A stretch of DNA of 64,000 nucleotides from Aeromonas fluvialis (GTDB lineage Bacteria; Pseudomonadota; Gammaproteobacteria; Enterobacterales; Aeromonadaceae). The notes beneath the pieces were generated by a model. It saw only the letters and a list, made by a program, of their open reading frames with translations, made no database searches and was not told where the DNA came from. The stretch is from NCBI RefSeq assembly GCF_000819885.1, contig NZ_CDBO01000073.1, positions 20,451-84,450 of the forward strand, read 5' to 3'. The position numbers and the translations under genes were made by a program. Of this stretch, positions 1 to 8,687 are shown piece after piece (positions within the stretch are counted from its first letter, which is position 1; each line of letters begins with the position of its first letter).

Positions 1-1029
1 AACGGCGAAAACCTGACCGCCATTTTTAACAATCTCGGTCTCTCCACTACCACCCTCTACAAGGTGCTGGACGCGGACAACAAGAACTATCTGGCGCGCC
101 TCAAGCCGGGCCAGAATATCGAGCTGCTGATCGATCAGGACAACATCCTGCAGCAACTCAAAATCCGCCTGAACATCAAGCAGACGCTGGTGATGTCGCG
201 TAGCGATGATGCGTATACCGCTTCCATGATCAACGAGAAGGTCGAGTGGCAGCAGCAGCGTTACAACGGGGTGGTCAATGGTAGTTTCTCTAGCAGTGCC
301 CGCAGAGCCGGCATTTCTGCCGCCCATATCCAGAAGATAGCCAACCTGTTCCAGTGGCGGATGAACTTCGCTAAAGATCTAAAGAAGGGTGATAGCTTCA
401 AGGTGCTGGTGCGACAGGAGACGGTGGAAGGCAAGAGCACCGGCAACAGCCAGCTGCTGGGCGTGGAGATGACCAGTCAGGGCAAGACGGTGTCGGCCTG
501 GCTCTCCGATGATGGTAACTATTACGATGGAGAGGGCAACAGTCTGGAACGTGGCTTCCGTCGTTATCCGACCCACAGTCGCTACCGGATAAGTTCAAAT
601 TTCAACCCGGCGCGCAAGCATCCGGTGACGGGGGTTATCCGTCCTCACGAGGGTACCGATTTCGCCTTGCCGGTCGGCACCCCGGTAATGGCCACCGGTG
701 ACGGTGTGGTTCAGAAAGCGACCAGGCACCCGTTGGCAGGTACCTATATCGTCATCAAGCATGGCCGTACCCTCTCTACCCGTTATCTGCATCTGAGCAA
801 GCTGCTGGTCAAAACCGGTCAGCGGGTGAAGATGGGCGACAAGATCGGCCTCTCCGGCAATACGGGCCGCTCGACCGGTGCTCACTTGCACTACGAGCTG
901 CGGATCAACAACCGCCCGGTCAATGCCATGACCGCCAAGCTGCCGATGGCTGAACCGCTCAGCGGTAAGGATCGTCGTCAGTTCCTCGCCAAGGTGAAGA
1001 GCTACCGCAAGGAGCTGGCCGCGGGTTGA
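1..1029 (+). CDS. mepM: Peptidoglycan DD-endopeptidase, M23 family (MepM-like), 5' end cut off
   Basis: The reading frame is open from the first base, so this is the C-terminal 342 residues of a larger protein; the GTG at base 64 is internal. The start of the fragment resembles the LysM/OapA-like region that precedes the catalytic domain in MepM (YebA). The C-terminal LytM domain carries the zinc motifs HEGTD (about residue 216) and HLH (about residue 295). Such enzymes cut D-Ala-mDAP crosslinks in the periplasm so that new strands can be inserted during growth. The last 30 residues are basic and lie outside the catalytic fold. A terminator follows at once. Family assignment is firm; the exact orthologue (MepM rather than another M23 protein) is an inference, because the N-terminus is missing. 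Confidence 0.88.
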   Translation, partial: NGENLTAIFNNLGLSTTTLYKVLDADNKNYLARLKPGQNIELLIDQDNILQQLKIRLNIKQTLVMSRSDDAYTASMINEKVEWQQQRYNGVVNGSFSSSARRAGISAAHIQKIANLFQWRMNFAKDLKKGDSFKVLVRQETVEGKSTGNSQLLGVEMTSQGKTVSAWLSDDGNYYDGEGNSLERGFRRYPTHSRYRISSNFNPARKHPVTGVIRPHEGTDFALPVGTPVMATGDGVVQKATRHPLAGTYIVIKHGRTLSTRYLHLSKLLVKTGQRVKMGDKIGLSGNTGRSTGAHLHYELRINNRPVNAMTAKLPMAEPLSGKDRRQFLAKVKSYRKELAAG

Positions 1030-1057
1030 TTCCTGTTGTCACAGCCTGATATGAAAA

Positions 1058-1085
1058 GGCCCCGCCAGATTGGCGGGGCCTTTTT
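1058..1085. terminator. Bidirectional intrinsic terminator between convergent genes
   Basis: A perfect 10-bp stem (GGCCCCGCCA / TGGCGGGGCC) with a GAT loop is flanked by AAAA on the left and TTTTT on the right, so it can serve both the endopeptidase gene and the dehydrogenase gene on the other strand. Confidence 0.9.
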
Positions 1086-1101
1086 ACATACGTAGTGAGG
1101 G

Positions 1102-2046
1102 TCAATAACCCTTGTCGAAGTCGATCTTGCCATCCAGTGGCTGACCGTCGATAAAGCGGATGTAGTTGCGCACGAAAATCTGGGCCACATCCTCGGGAAA
1201 GCTGTAGGCGCTGTTGTGAGGTGTGACGATGAGATTGGGTTGCCCCCACAGCGGACTGTCGGCAGGCAAGGGCTCCTGCTCGAACACATCGAGCACCGCC
1301 ATCGCCAGCTTGCCGGTACGCAGTGCAGTGAGCAGGTCACCCGAGTGAACGGCGCTGCCACGGCCGACGTTGAACAGGATGGCGTTCGGTTTGCAGTGTT
1401 CGAAGCGCACGGCATTGAACAGATGACGGGTATCGCGGGTGGCGGGTAGCACGCTGACAATGACATCGGCCTGCGCCAGCATCTTGTTGAGCGCAGGCAG
1501 CTGATAAACCTGGTCAAACCCGGCTCGCTCACGGCCACTGCGGCTGATGCCGAGCACCTTCATACCAAAATGTTTGCCGGTGTGGGCGATATGCTGGCCA
1601 ATGCTGCCGGTACCCAGGATCAGCATGGTTGTCCCCTTGAGCCCCAGGTAAGGGTGACTCTGCCAGAGTCGTTGCCTTTGCTGTTCCCGATAGCGGGGAA
1701 GCTGGCGTGTCAGACTGAGTAAATGACCAAAGACATACTCGCTCATCAGCGGGCCGAAGATGCCACGCACGTTGGTGAGCTGGTAGTCGCGGCGACTGTC
1801 AGGGTCGAGCAGCACATCGACTCCCGCGTAGGTGGACTGGAACCAGCTCAGCTTGTTGGCTTTGGGCAGCAGCGGTTTGGCTCGGGCTGGCTCTGCCAGT
1901 ATAATATGGGCCTCGCCGATCAGTTGTTCGGCATCGCTCGGGTTGTCGGCTCTCAGAATGCGCAGATGAGGGAGGTTGGCCGCTTTTAGCAGACGTTCGT
2001 AGTGAGCATTATCCTGGCTGAGCAAAAGAAGGGTACGTTGGCTCAT
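1102..2046 (-). CDS. D-2-hydroxyacid dehydrogenase (NAD(P)-dependent)
   Basis: Protein of 314 residues with the D-isomer-specific 2-hydroxyacid dehydrogenase fold. The Rossmann motif is GTGSIG (about residue 143), the substrate Arg lies in FNVGRGSA, the Glu in VFEQEPL and the catalytic His in TPHNSA, so the Arg/Glu/His triad is complete. Enzymes of this kind reduce glyoxylate, hydroxypyruvate or related 2-keto acids with NAD(P)H in the cytoplasm. An upstream in-frame ATG exists, but the chosen start follows AAGGA at proper spacing and fits the family N-terminus. It reads divergently from yjaG. The substrate cannot be told from sequence; it is closer to GhrA-like members than to SerA or LdhA. 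Confidence 0.88.
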   Translation of the reverse strand: MSQRTLLLLSQDNAHYERLLKAANLPHLRILRADNPSDAEQLIGEAHIILAEPARAKPLLPKANKLSWFQSTYAGVDVLLDPDSRRDYQLTNVRGIFGPLMSEYVFGHLLSLTRQLPRYREQQRQRLWQSHPYLGLKGTTMLILGTGSIGQHIAHTGKHFGMKVLGISRSGRERAGFDQVYQLPALNKMLAQADVIVSVLPATRDTRHLFNAVRFEHCKPNAILFNVGRGSAVHSGDLLTALRTGKLAMAVLDVFEQEPLPADSPLWGQPNLIVTPHNSAYSFPEDVAQIFVRNYIRFIDGQPLDGKIDFDKGY

Positions 2047-2208
2047 ACTCTTGTTCCTTATCAGAATTTGCGGCGCGACAAGATGCCGCTCTCGTCCCAT
2101 CTTACCCGAGTTGCCCGCGCAACATAGCCGACCAGGGTGCTTTTTCGTTTTCGCCGCGCCCCTCGTGGGCTACAATCTGCCCCACATTTTGCAAAGGATC
2201 CGACTCCA

Positions 2209-2790
2209 GTGTTTGGTGACAAGTTTTATAAGCGACTGGCCGAGCTACAGCCTTGGCAACAGACCGTCTACACCCTGGCGCTGGCAGAGCGCATGTACCC
2301 CAACTATGCCCTGTTCTGTCAGGCCTCCGGCTTTGGCAATGCTGGTGCTTTCCGGCATGCGCTGGATCAGATGTGGGTCTACCTCACCGTCAAGGGATCC
2401 CGGGTCAATCTGGGTGCCATTCTCGAAGAGTTCGAGTCTCACATTCCGGATCCCCGCAAGTTTGAATCCTACGGTGCCTATCCCGCGCTGGATGCCTGCG
2501 TGGCGCTGGGCTGCGCCTACAACTCGGTGATCTGCCGGGTTGGTGAAGAGGCCAACGATGCCAGCCATGCCTCCGTCGGTACCGTGGCCGGTTTTATCGA
2601 ACTGCTGGAGGAGCGGGATCTGACCGAAGAGGAGCTCTACGAGCACGAGTACATGGAAGCCGAGCTGGAGTTTCAGGTCGAGCTGCTCAAGCGAGTCGCC
2701 CACGAGCGCGACAGCGACCGCATCCTTGCCATCAAGGCCTTTGCCGCTCAGGATGGCGTCTCCAATATCGGGATCAGCCTGGAAGAGTAA
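2209..2790 (+). CDS. yjaG: YjaG family protein (DUF416)
   Basis: The 193-residue product aligns along its whole length with E. coli YjaG (196 residues). Shared blocks include AERMYPNYALFCQ, GAYPALDACVALG and the C-terminal SNIGISLE. The start is a GTG 10 bases after AAAGGA; an ATG 24 codons upstream would add a tail unlike the family. The protein is soluble and helical with an acidic second half. The biochemical role of DUF416 proteins is not known. It has its own terminator and appears monocistronic. Confidence 0.85.
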   Translation: MFGDKFYKRLAELQPWQQTVYTLALAERMYPNYALFCQASGFGNAGAFRHALDQMWVYLTVKGSRVNLGAILEEFESHIPDPRKFESYGAYPALDACVALGCAYNSVICRVGEEANDASHASVGTVAGFIELLEERDLTEEELYEHEYMEAELEFQVELLKRVAHERDSDRILAIKAFAAQDGVSNIGISLEE

Positions 2791-2812
2791 TCCTCTGCGG
2801 CCCCTGATAGAC

Positions 2813-2838
2813 AAAAGCTCCCGTTCGGGAGCTTTTTT
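2813..2838 (+). terminator. Intrinsic terminator of yjaG
   Basis: The AAAAGCTCCCG / CGGGAGCTTTT stem closes on TT and runs into a T7 tract. It lies between convergent genes and may also serve the MarR gene. Confidence 0.88.
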
Positions 2839-2861
2839 TATGTCTGAAATTGTTCAGCAGC

Positions 2862-3341
2862 TTATGCCTGCTCTTCGGTGAGCGGTCTGACGCTCAGCAC
2901 CGGGGCCGCATCGATTTCGTCGGCATTCATCATGGAGGAGATGCGTTGCAGGGAGGAGAGCAGCAGGGTCTGTTCCCACGCTTCCAGCGCCTGAAAACGC
3001 TGAATGAAGCGCTCTTGCAGCGGGGTGGGGGCTTGGGCCAGCAGGGCGCGGCCTGCGTCAGTGAGTGTCGCGTGAACCTTGCGTTTGTCGGTATTGCTGC
3101 GAATGCGCTGTACCAGCTGGCGGCTCTCCAATCGGTCCATGATGGTGGTGGCGGTGGCCTGGCTCATGTTGGTGTGATCGGCCAGCTGACGCATGGAGAT
3201 CTGTCCCAGTTCGTCGATCCCTTTGAGCAGCAAGAGTTGCGGGGAGGTGAGCCCGGCTTCTTTGATCAAGCGCCTGGAGTGCATGTCGATGGCACGAATA
3301 ATCTGGCGCAGGGCGACCAGCACTTCATCATATGTTTCCAT
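2862..3341 (-). CDS. MarR-family regulator, CosR/EctR-like
   Basis: Winged-helix protein of 159 residues. The recognition region SMRQLADHTNMSQATATTIM (about residues 49-68) and the wing SNTDKRKVHATLT are typical MarR. The N-terminus (LRQIIRAIDMHSRRL) resembles the EctR/CosR branch, which represses compatible-solute synthesis and uptake genes under low salt. In Vibrio cholerae cosR lies next to and divergent from the BCCT transporter opuD. The same arrangement is seen here, with one extra gene before the transporter. The inference is that this protein controls the divergent unit. The branch assignment rests on remembered family sequences, not a tree. Confidence 0.82.
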   Translation of the reverse strand: METYDEVLVALRQIIRAIDMHSRRLIKEAGLTSPQLLLLKGIDELGQISMRQLADHTNMSQATATTIMDRLESRQLVQRIRSNTDKRKVHATLTDAGRALLAQAPTPLQERFIQRFQALEAWEQTLLLSSLQRISSMMNADEIDAAPVLSVRPLTEEQA

Positions 3342-3501
3342 GGTGTGTGCGTCATTGGAGGGCAGTGGAGAGGCGCAAAATTTTCCACCTAATTCGTTAC
3401 AAGGTCAATATGGTTTTTGCTGTAATTATTTCTGCTCTAATTAAATTTGTGTTAGGTTGTCGGGCATTTCACGGAATTCACCCTGACATTTGAGGAGCGA
3501 A
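3342..3501. promoter_or_regulatory. Divergent control region of the MarR gene and the BCCT unit
   Basis: This AT-rich stretch stands out from its GC-rich neighbours. It contains two TAATTA hexamers at 3423-3428 and 3438-3443 (start-to-start 15 bases), each self-complementary, making a candidate operator for a dimeric regulator. No convincing -35/-10 pair could be fixed by eye. Confidence 0.4.
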
Positions 3502-4035
3502 ATGATGAGCGACGAGCTGGATATCAAGTCTCTGGTGGCCGAGTTACGTGTGGTCAGAATTCGCTATGAACTGCCTGATACCTCGGCTTTTGTGCGCTAT
3601 CAGCCTGCCTGCGAAGAGGACCCCAACATCCTCAAGGTACACCACTATTATGATGGTGAATCCCCCCTCTCTCGCAGTGAGACAGGTACTTTCAGCTTAA
3701 AGGAGTTGGTGAATGAATTGCGCTACGCCTATGTGCTGGTGCACCTCTTTCCTGACGAAAGTGCCATGAACTTCTATCTGACCGGCCTCGATACCGGCCT
3801 GGCCCAGCTGGAGTTCATCGGTGGCTCTTACGACTTCAACCGCCTCTGGATCACCAGCGGTGTCTCCAATCTGGGCGTCCCCATGGCGATCTTCCTTGGC
3901 AAGCGTCACGCCGTGAATGGCCAGCCCTCAGTTTCGCTGGTGGATCACCGCGAACAGGCGGCCGGCAAACTGGTCTATCGCGCCATCGGCGGTGCCGGTG
4001 ATCATGTAGGCGAAGACTTTTTCAACAACGACTAA
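3502..4035 (+). CDS. Conserved hypothetical protein coupled to BCCT transporter
   Basis: Product of 177 residues, soluble and acidic, with no membrane segment or signal. I do not recognise a named domain. Two adjacent ATGs can start it: the Shine-Dalgarno AGGAG sits 4 bases from the first and 7 from the second. Its stop codon lies 9 bases before the transporter start and overlaps that gene's AGGAGG, so the two are translationally coupled. It may be an accessory or sensing partner of the transporter. Some BCCT carriers carry a cytoplasmic C-terminal domain and this one has only a short tail, so a detached domain is conceivable but unproven. Confidence 0.75.
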   Translation: MMSDELDIKSLVAELRVVRIRYELPDTSAFVRYQPACEEDPNILKVHHYYDGESPLSRSETGTFSLKELVNELRYAYVLVHLFPDESAMNFYLTGLDTGLAQLEFIGGSYDFNRLWITSGVSNLGVPMAIFLGKRHAVNGQPSVSLVDHREQAAGKLVYRAIGGAGDHVGEDFFNND

Positions 4036-4044
4036 GGAGGCTGG

Positions 4045-5643
4045 ATGCGAGCAAGCAAAGGGCTATTGAAAGGCCTCAACCCGACCATGGCCATGACGGC
4101 GTTGACCGTCATCAGCCTGTTTCTGCTGCTAGGGGTCTTTGTCCCCGAGACGGCCGCCAGCTGGTTTGTCGGGGCCAAGGATCAGATTATTGCCGGGTTC
4201 AAGTGGTACTACATTCTGGTGGTCGCCCTGTTCCTGTTCTTCGCTGTCTACCTGATGTTCAGCCGTTTTGGCACCATCCGGCTGGGTGACGACGACCAGG
4301 TACCGGAGTTCGGCTACTTCGCCTGGTTTTCCATGCTCTTTAGCGCGGGCATGGGTATCGGCCTGGTGTTCTGGAGCATCGCCGAGCCGATGAATCATCT
4401 GCAGGGCAACCCATTCATTACCGAAGGAATGACCCCGGAGGCGGCCCAGATCGCCATGCGGCTTACCTTCTTCCACTGGGGTCTGCACCCCTGGGCCATC
4501 TATGTGATCGTCGGCCTGTCGCTGGCCTTCTTCAGCTACCGGCGCAAGTTGCCGCTGGCGATCCGCTCTGTGCTTTATCCCATCCTCGGCGAGCGGATTT
4601 ACGGTTTCTGGGGCCATGCGGCCGATGTGCTGGCCGTGTTTGGCACCGTGTTCGGGGTGGCGACCTCCCTTGGTCTGGGGGTCTCCCAGATGAATACCGG
4701 CCTCAACCAGATGTTTGGCATGGACGTATCGCAAGCGAACCAGCTCTGGCTGATTGGTGGCATCAGCCTGATCGCCACCCTGTCTGCAGTCTCCGGGGTC
4801 GGGCGCGGGGTGAAGATCCTCTCCGAGCTCAATATCTGGCTGAGCGTGTTCGTGCTCGCGCTCTTTCTGGTGCTTGGGCCGACTACTTACATCCTCAACG
4901 CGTATGTGCAGAATATCGGTGACTACCTGCAGAACATCATCCAGCTGAGCTTCTGGACCAACACCGAGGCCAACGGCACTTCGGCCTGGCAGTTGAGCTG
5001 GACGGCGTTTTACTGGGGCTGGTGGATAGCCTGGGCGCCGTTTGTCGGCATGTTTATCGCCCGCATCTCCAAAGGGCGCACCATTCGCGAATTTGTGCTT
5101 GGCGTGCTGCTGGTGCCTTCGCTGCTAGGCATGTTCTGGCTCACCGTGTTTGGCGGTACGGCGATGAATCTGGAGCTGTTTGGTGGCGCCGGCGTGGTGG
5201 CTGCGGTCAACCAGGATGTGACGCTGGCGCTCTACAAGACGGTCGAGCTGCTGCACTGGGATACCTTCGGCTGGATTGCCAAAGCTGTACTGACCCTGCT
5301 CATCTGCACCTACTTCATCACCTCCAGTGACTCGGGCACGCTGGTCATCACCACCCTGCTCTCCATCGGGGATCAGGAGCCACCGGTGCTGCACCGCGCC
5401 ATCTGGGGGTTGGGGCAGGGGCTGGTTGCCGCTATCCTGCTGGTCTCCGGCGGCCTGGCCGCCTTGCAGGCAGCCAGCATCATAGCGGCGCTGCCGTTCT
5501 CAGTGATCATGCTGGCGATGTGTTATTCACTGATGCTGGGGCTCAAGCAGGAGAGTCAGCGCCAGTTCGAGTATCGCCAGAACCTCAAGCGTCACGATGG
5601 CTCATCCCATATGAGCCTGATGGAGCGCATTGGTCCCGCATAA
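4045..5643 (+). CDS. BCCT-family compatible-solute transporter (OpuD/BetP-like)
   Basis: Integral inner-membrane protein of 532 residues with about 12 membrane helices. The BCCT signature is clear: SAGMGIGLVFWSIAEPM in helix 3 and FYWGWWIAWAPFVGMF in helix 8, the Trp-rich segment that lines the betaine site. The MGIG form, rather than MGID as in CaiT, is that of sodium-coupled uptake carriers, so sodium-driven import of glycine betaine, choline, proline or ectoine is likely. An ideal AGGAGG precedes the ATG. The divergent CosR/EctR-like regulator supports a role in osmoprotection. The exact substrate is not decidable from sequence. Confidence 0.92.
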   Translation: MRASKGLLKGLNPTMAMTALTVISLFLLLGVFVPETAASWFVGAKDQIIAGFKWYYILVVALFLFFAVYLMFSRFGTIRLGDDDQVPEFGYFAWFSMLFSAGMGIGLVFWSIAEPMNHLQGNPFITEGMTPEAAQIAMRLTFFHWGLHPWAIYVIVGLSLAFFSYRRKLPLAIRSVLYPILGERIYGFWGHAADVLAVFGTVFGVATSLGLGVSQMNTGLNQMFGMDVSQANQLWLIGGISLIATLSAVSGVGRGVKILSELNIWLSVFVLALFLVLGPTTYILNAYVQNIGDYLQNIIQLSFWTNTEANGTSAWQLSWTAFYWGWWIAWAPFVGMFIARISKGRTIREFVLGVLLVPSLLGMFWLTVFGGTAMNLELFGGAGVVAAVNQDVTLALYKTVELLHWDTFGWIAKAVLTLLICTYFITSSDSGTLVITTLLSIGDQEPPVLHRAIWGLGQGLVAAILLVSGGLAALQAASIIAALPFSVIMLAMCYSLMLGLKQESQRQFEYRQNLKRHDGSSHMSLMERIGPA

Positions 5644-5691
5644 CAGCACCAGCAGGGGTTAGCGCCCCTCACATATAAATCTGGATGCAAA

Positions 5692-5743
5692 ACGGCCGCC
5701 CTGGCGATGCACTCCTTGCGGAGCTCATCATCAGGGCGGCCGT
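5692..5743. terminator. Long hairpin between convergent BCCT and cca genes
   Basis: A perfect 12-bp inverted repeat (ACGGCCGCCCTG / CAGGGCGGCCGT) encloses 28 bases that can extend the stem (GATG/CATC, then CTCC/GGAG around TTGC). There is no T tract on the plus side; on the minus side TTTTGC follows. It may terminate cca transcripts or block both RNA ends. Confidence 0.6.
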
Positions 5744-5760
5744 CTGATATGGGGCCTGAT

Positions 5761-6999
5761 TTACTCCTCGATAAAGGTCCACTCATCCTTGATGCGGCTG
5801 ATGGCATCGGTCCGCTTTTTGGCTAACAGCTCCTTGATCTCTTCCCCTTTGAAACCGGCGGCCACGATCTCTTTGACCGGCACCGCCTGGGCGGCAGCCA
5901 GCGCCTCGGCCACGTAGTCCGGCTCGGCGTAGACCCGCTCCTCGAAACCGGTACGGCCGTGGAAGTCAGCGCGGCAGGCATCCAGCAGCTGGGCAAAGCG
6001 CTCTGGGCGACGCCAGGCATCTGCTTTATCGAACACCTTGAGCAGGGTAGCGGGCTTGAGCTCAAAAGCGATGTGGATGTGGGTGTGCAGATCGCTCACC
6101 AGCAGCGCCAGATCCCGGCACTCGTTGGGAACCCGGAACCGCTCGCACAGAGCGCGAATAAGCGGCAACCCCTTCTGGCCGTGACCATGATGGCTTGGCC
6201 AGAACTCTTTGGGGGTGATCCCCTTGCCAAGATCGTGGCAGAGGGCGGCAAAGCGGACGGTCAATTCCGGGGAGATCCGGCACGCCTGTTCCAGCACCAT
6301 AAGGGTGTGGATGCCGGTGTCGATCTCCGGGTGCCACTTGGCGGGGGCGGGGACGCCAAACAGGGCATCAATCTCGGGGAAGAGCGCTTTGAGGGCGCCA
6401 CACTGGCGCAGCACCTCGATAAAGATCTGCGGGGTCGGCCCCAGCAGCACTTTTTCCAGCTCCTTCCAAACCCGCTCCGGGGTGAGGTGGGCCAGCTCGT
6501 CGGCTGCCGTCATCTCGCTCATCAGGGCGAGGGTTTGTGGCGCGATGGTAAAGCCCTGAGCGTGGAAGCGGGCGGCGAAGCGGGCGACCCGCAGGATGCG
6601 CAGCGGATCTTCGGCAAAGGCAGGGGAGACGTGGCGCAGCAGCCGTTCTTCCAAATCCTTGATGCCACCGTAGGGATCATGGAGCTGACCCTGATCGTCC
6701 TCGGCGATGGCGTTGATGGTGAGGTCCCGGCGCAGCAGATCTTGCTCCAGCGTCACATCGGGTGCGGCGTGGCAGACAAAGCCGGTGTAGCCCTGACCCT
6801 GTTTGCGTTCGGTACGGGCGAGGGCATACTCCTGCTGGGTTTTGGGGTGAAGAAACACGGGAAAGTCGCGGCCGACCTGGGTAAAGCCCAGCGCCAGCAT
6901 CTGCTCCACGGTGGCACCGACCACCAGATGATCCCTGTCGCCCTGCGGCAATCCCAGCAGGCGATCCCGCACTGCGCCCCCAACCAGATAAGTCTGCAA
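5761..6999 (-). CDS. cca: Multifunctional CCA-adding tRNA nucleotidyltransferase
   Basis: Adds or repairs the 3' CCA of tRNAs. The N-terminal palm has [10 protein letters not shown] with the metal-binding DRD about 13 residues later, followed by [10 protein letters not shown]. The C-terminal half contains an HD phosphohydrolase domain (ALCHDLGKG), as in E. coli Cca, which has phosphatase and 2',3'-cyclic phosphodiesterase activity. The start is a TTG after GGGAGAG. It gives exactly 412 residues, the E. coli length, and an N-terminus ([12 protein letters not shown]) that matches the family. The longer open frame upstream is rejected because the added 71 residues have no family counterpart. Divergent from mutY. 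Confidence 0.95.
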   Translation of the reverse strand: MQTYLVGGAVRDRLLGLPQGDRDHLVVGATVEQMLALGFTQVGRDFPVFLHPKTQQEYALARTERKQGQGYTGFVCHAAPDVTLEQDLLRRDLTINAIAEDDQGQLHDPYGGIKDLEERLLRHVSPAFAEDPLRILRVARFAARFHAQGFTIAPQTLALMSEMTAADELAHLTPERVWKELEKVLLGPTPQIFIEVLRQCGALKALFPEIDALFGVPAPAKWHPEIDTGIHTLMVLEQACRISPELTVRFAALCHDLGKGITPKEFWPSHHGHGQKGLPLIRALCERFRVPNECRDLALLVSDLHTHIHIAFELKPATLLKVFDKADAWRRPERFAQLLDACRADFHGRTGFEERVYAEPDYVAEALAAAQAVPVKEIVAAGFKGEEIKELLAKKRTDAISRIKDEWTFIEE

Positions 7000-7236
7000 A
7001 CCGTCTCTCCCGTCATCAATCGTGGGGCCGAGTATATCGTCTTTGTTACCGCTTTGCTGCCTGACCACCACCAGCCCGCAGCGCCAGTCAGCGCGGCTTT
7101 GACTTGGGCGTGGCGAGGCTTTACGCTGCCGCACCAGACAGCTGGCGCAGTGCTGCGGGATGGCGTCATGCCCGAGCAGGCAAGATGAGCCGAAGGAACC
7201 GCAGAGTTCCAATTATATCAACGACATGAGAACAAC

Positions 7237-8289
7237 GTGAATCAATCAACCTTCGCCAGCCGGGTGCTGGAGTGGTACCAGCTTCATGGCCGCAAAACCC
7301 TTCCCTGGCAGCAGGAGAAGACCCCTTACCGGGTCTGGGTCTCGGAGATCATGCTGCAGCAGACCCAGGTCGCCACCGTGATCCCCTATTACCAGCGCTT
7401 TATGGCGCGTTTCCCCGATGTGGTTGCGCTGGCCGATGCGCCCGTCGACGAGGTGCTGCACCACTGGACCGGACTTGGCTATTACGCCCGGGCCCGCAAT
7501 CTGCACAAGGCGGCCCAGCAGATCCGCGATCACCACCACGGCCTCTTTCCCGAGCATTTTGACGAGGTGATGGCGCTGCCGGGGATTGGTCGTTCTACCG
7601 CCGGGGCCGTGTTGTCGCTCTCTCTGGGTCAGCCCCACGCCATCCTTGATGGCAATGTGAAGCGGGTACTCACCCGCTGGCTGGCGCTGCCGGGTTGGCC
7701 CGGCCAAAAACAGGTGGAGAACGCGCTGTGGGAGATCGCCATCCGGCTCACTCCCAAGCTGGGCGTGGCGCAATACAATCAGGCGATGATGGATATCGGA
7801 GCGACGATCTGCACCCGCAGCAAGCCTGCCTGTGATCGCTGTCCGGTGCGGGCCGATTGCCAGGGGCTGTCGCAAGGCAAGCCCACCGCCTATCCCAACA
7901 GCAAGCCCAAGAAGAGCATTCCGGCCCGTGACGGCATCATGCTGCTGATCCGCCACGGCGATGAGTTGCTGTTGGAGAAGCGGCCGCCGCAAGGGATCTG
8001 GGGCGGGCTCTACTGCTTCCCGCAGGTGGCCTCACTGGCGGAGGTGGATGGTCTGTTGGCTTCCTTTGGCCTGAGCCATCACGGTTATCGGGTACTGGCC
8101 GGTTTTCGCCATACCTTCAGCCACTTCCATCTCGATATTCAGCCGTTGCTGATTGACATTGATGAGGCGCAGCCGCTGCGGCTCATGGAAGCAGATAACC
8201 GACTCTGGTATAACTTACGCCATCCTGCCGAGGTGGGACTGGCGGCCGCCACGGCCCGTCTGCTCGCCTATCCAGAGTTACAACCATAG
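7237..8289 (+). CDS. mutY: A/G-specific adenine DNA glycosylase MutY
   Basis: Removes adenine mispaired with 8-oxoguanine or G. The 350-residue protein has the catalytic Glu in [10 protein letters not shown], the helix-hairpin-helix [12 protein letters not shown] followed by the catalytic Asp in LDGNVKRV, and the 4Fe-4S loop C-X6-C-X2-C-X5-C (about residues 192-208). A C-terminal NUDIX-like domain that reads 8-oxoG begins near residue 230. The start is GTG; the nearby ATG runs straight into a stop. It is first in a mutY-yggX-mltC operon, as in enterics. Confidence 0.96.
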   Translation: MNQSTFASRVLEWYQLHGRKTLPWQQEKTPYRVWVSEIMLQQTQVATVIPYYQRFMARFPDVVALADAPVDEVLHHWTGLGYYARARNLHKAAQQIRDHHHGLFPEHFDEVMALPGIGRSTAGAVLSLSLGQPHAILDGNVKRVLTRWLALPGWPGQKQVENALWEIAIRLTPKLGVAQYNQAMMDIGATICTRSKPACDRCPVRADCQGLSQGKPTAYPNSKPKKSIPARDGIMLLIRHGDELLLEKRPPQGIWGGLYCFPQVASLAEVDGLLASFGLSHHGYRVLAGFRHTFSHFHLDIQPLLIDIDEAQPLRLMEADNRLWYNLRHPAEVGLAAATARLLAYPELQP

Positions 8290-8297
8290 AGGTCAAC

Positions 8298-8570
8298 ATG
8301 AGCCGTACTGTATTTTGCCAACGCCTGAACAAAGAGGGCCCGGGTCTGGATTTTCAACTCTATCCCGGTGAGCTCGGCAAGCGGATTTTTGACAACATCA
8401 GCAAGGAGGCCTGGGCCGAGTGGCAGAAGAAGCAGGTGATGCTGATCAACGAGAAAAAGCTCAACATGATGAATCTTGAGCATCGCCAACTGCTGGAAAA
8501 AGAGATGGTCAACTACCTGTTTGATGCAGGTGAAGTGCAGATCGAAGGTTACACCCCGCCTGCCCAGTAA
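8298..8570 (+). CDS. yggX: Probable Fe(2+)-trafficking protein YggX
   Basis: Small cytoplasmic protein of 90 residues, full length for the family, with the invariant start [17 protein letters not shown] and the single Cys at position 7. In Salmonella and E. coli YggX belongs to SoxRS-controlled oxidative-stress defence and is linked to iron-sulfur cluster protection. It starts 8 bases after mutY with GAGG as ribosome site, so it is co-transcribed with a glycosylase that itself holds an iron-sulfur cluster. Confidence 0.95.
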   Translation: MSRTVFCQRLNKEGPGLDFQLYPGELGKRIFDNISKEAWAEWQKKQVMLINEKKLNMMNLEHRQLLEKEMVNYLFDAGEVQIEGYTPPAQ

Positions 8571-8687
8571 GCTCTCCGGCTGTTGTACGTGTGAACAGGT
8601 GCGGGAATGGCGCCACACTGGCGTGACCGCTCCTGAAGTCGCAGCAAATGAATGATGGGCAGCCCGGCTGCCCGGTTTGAGGATCCT

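Noticed and set aside
5959..7188. 409-codon plus-strand frame opposite cca
   Set aside because: Antisense to cca, whose 412-residue product has every family motif.
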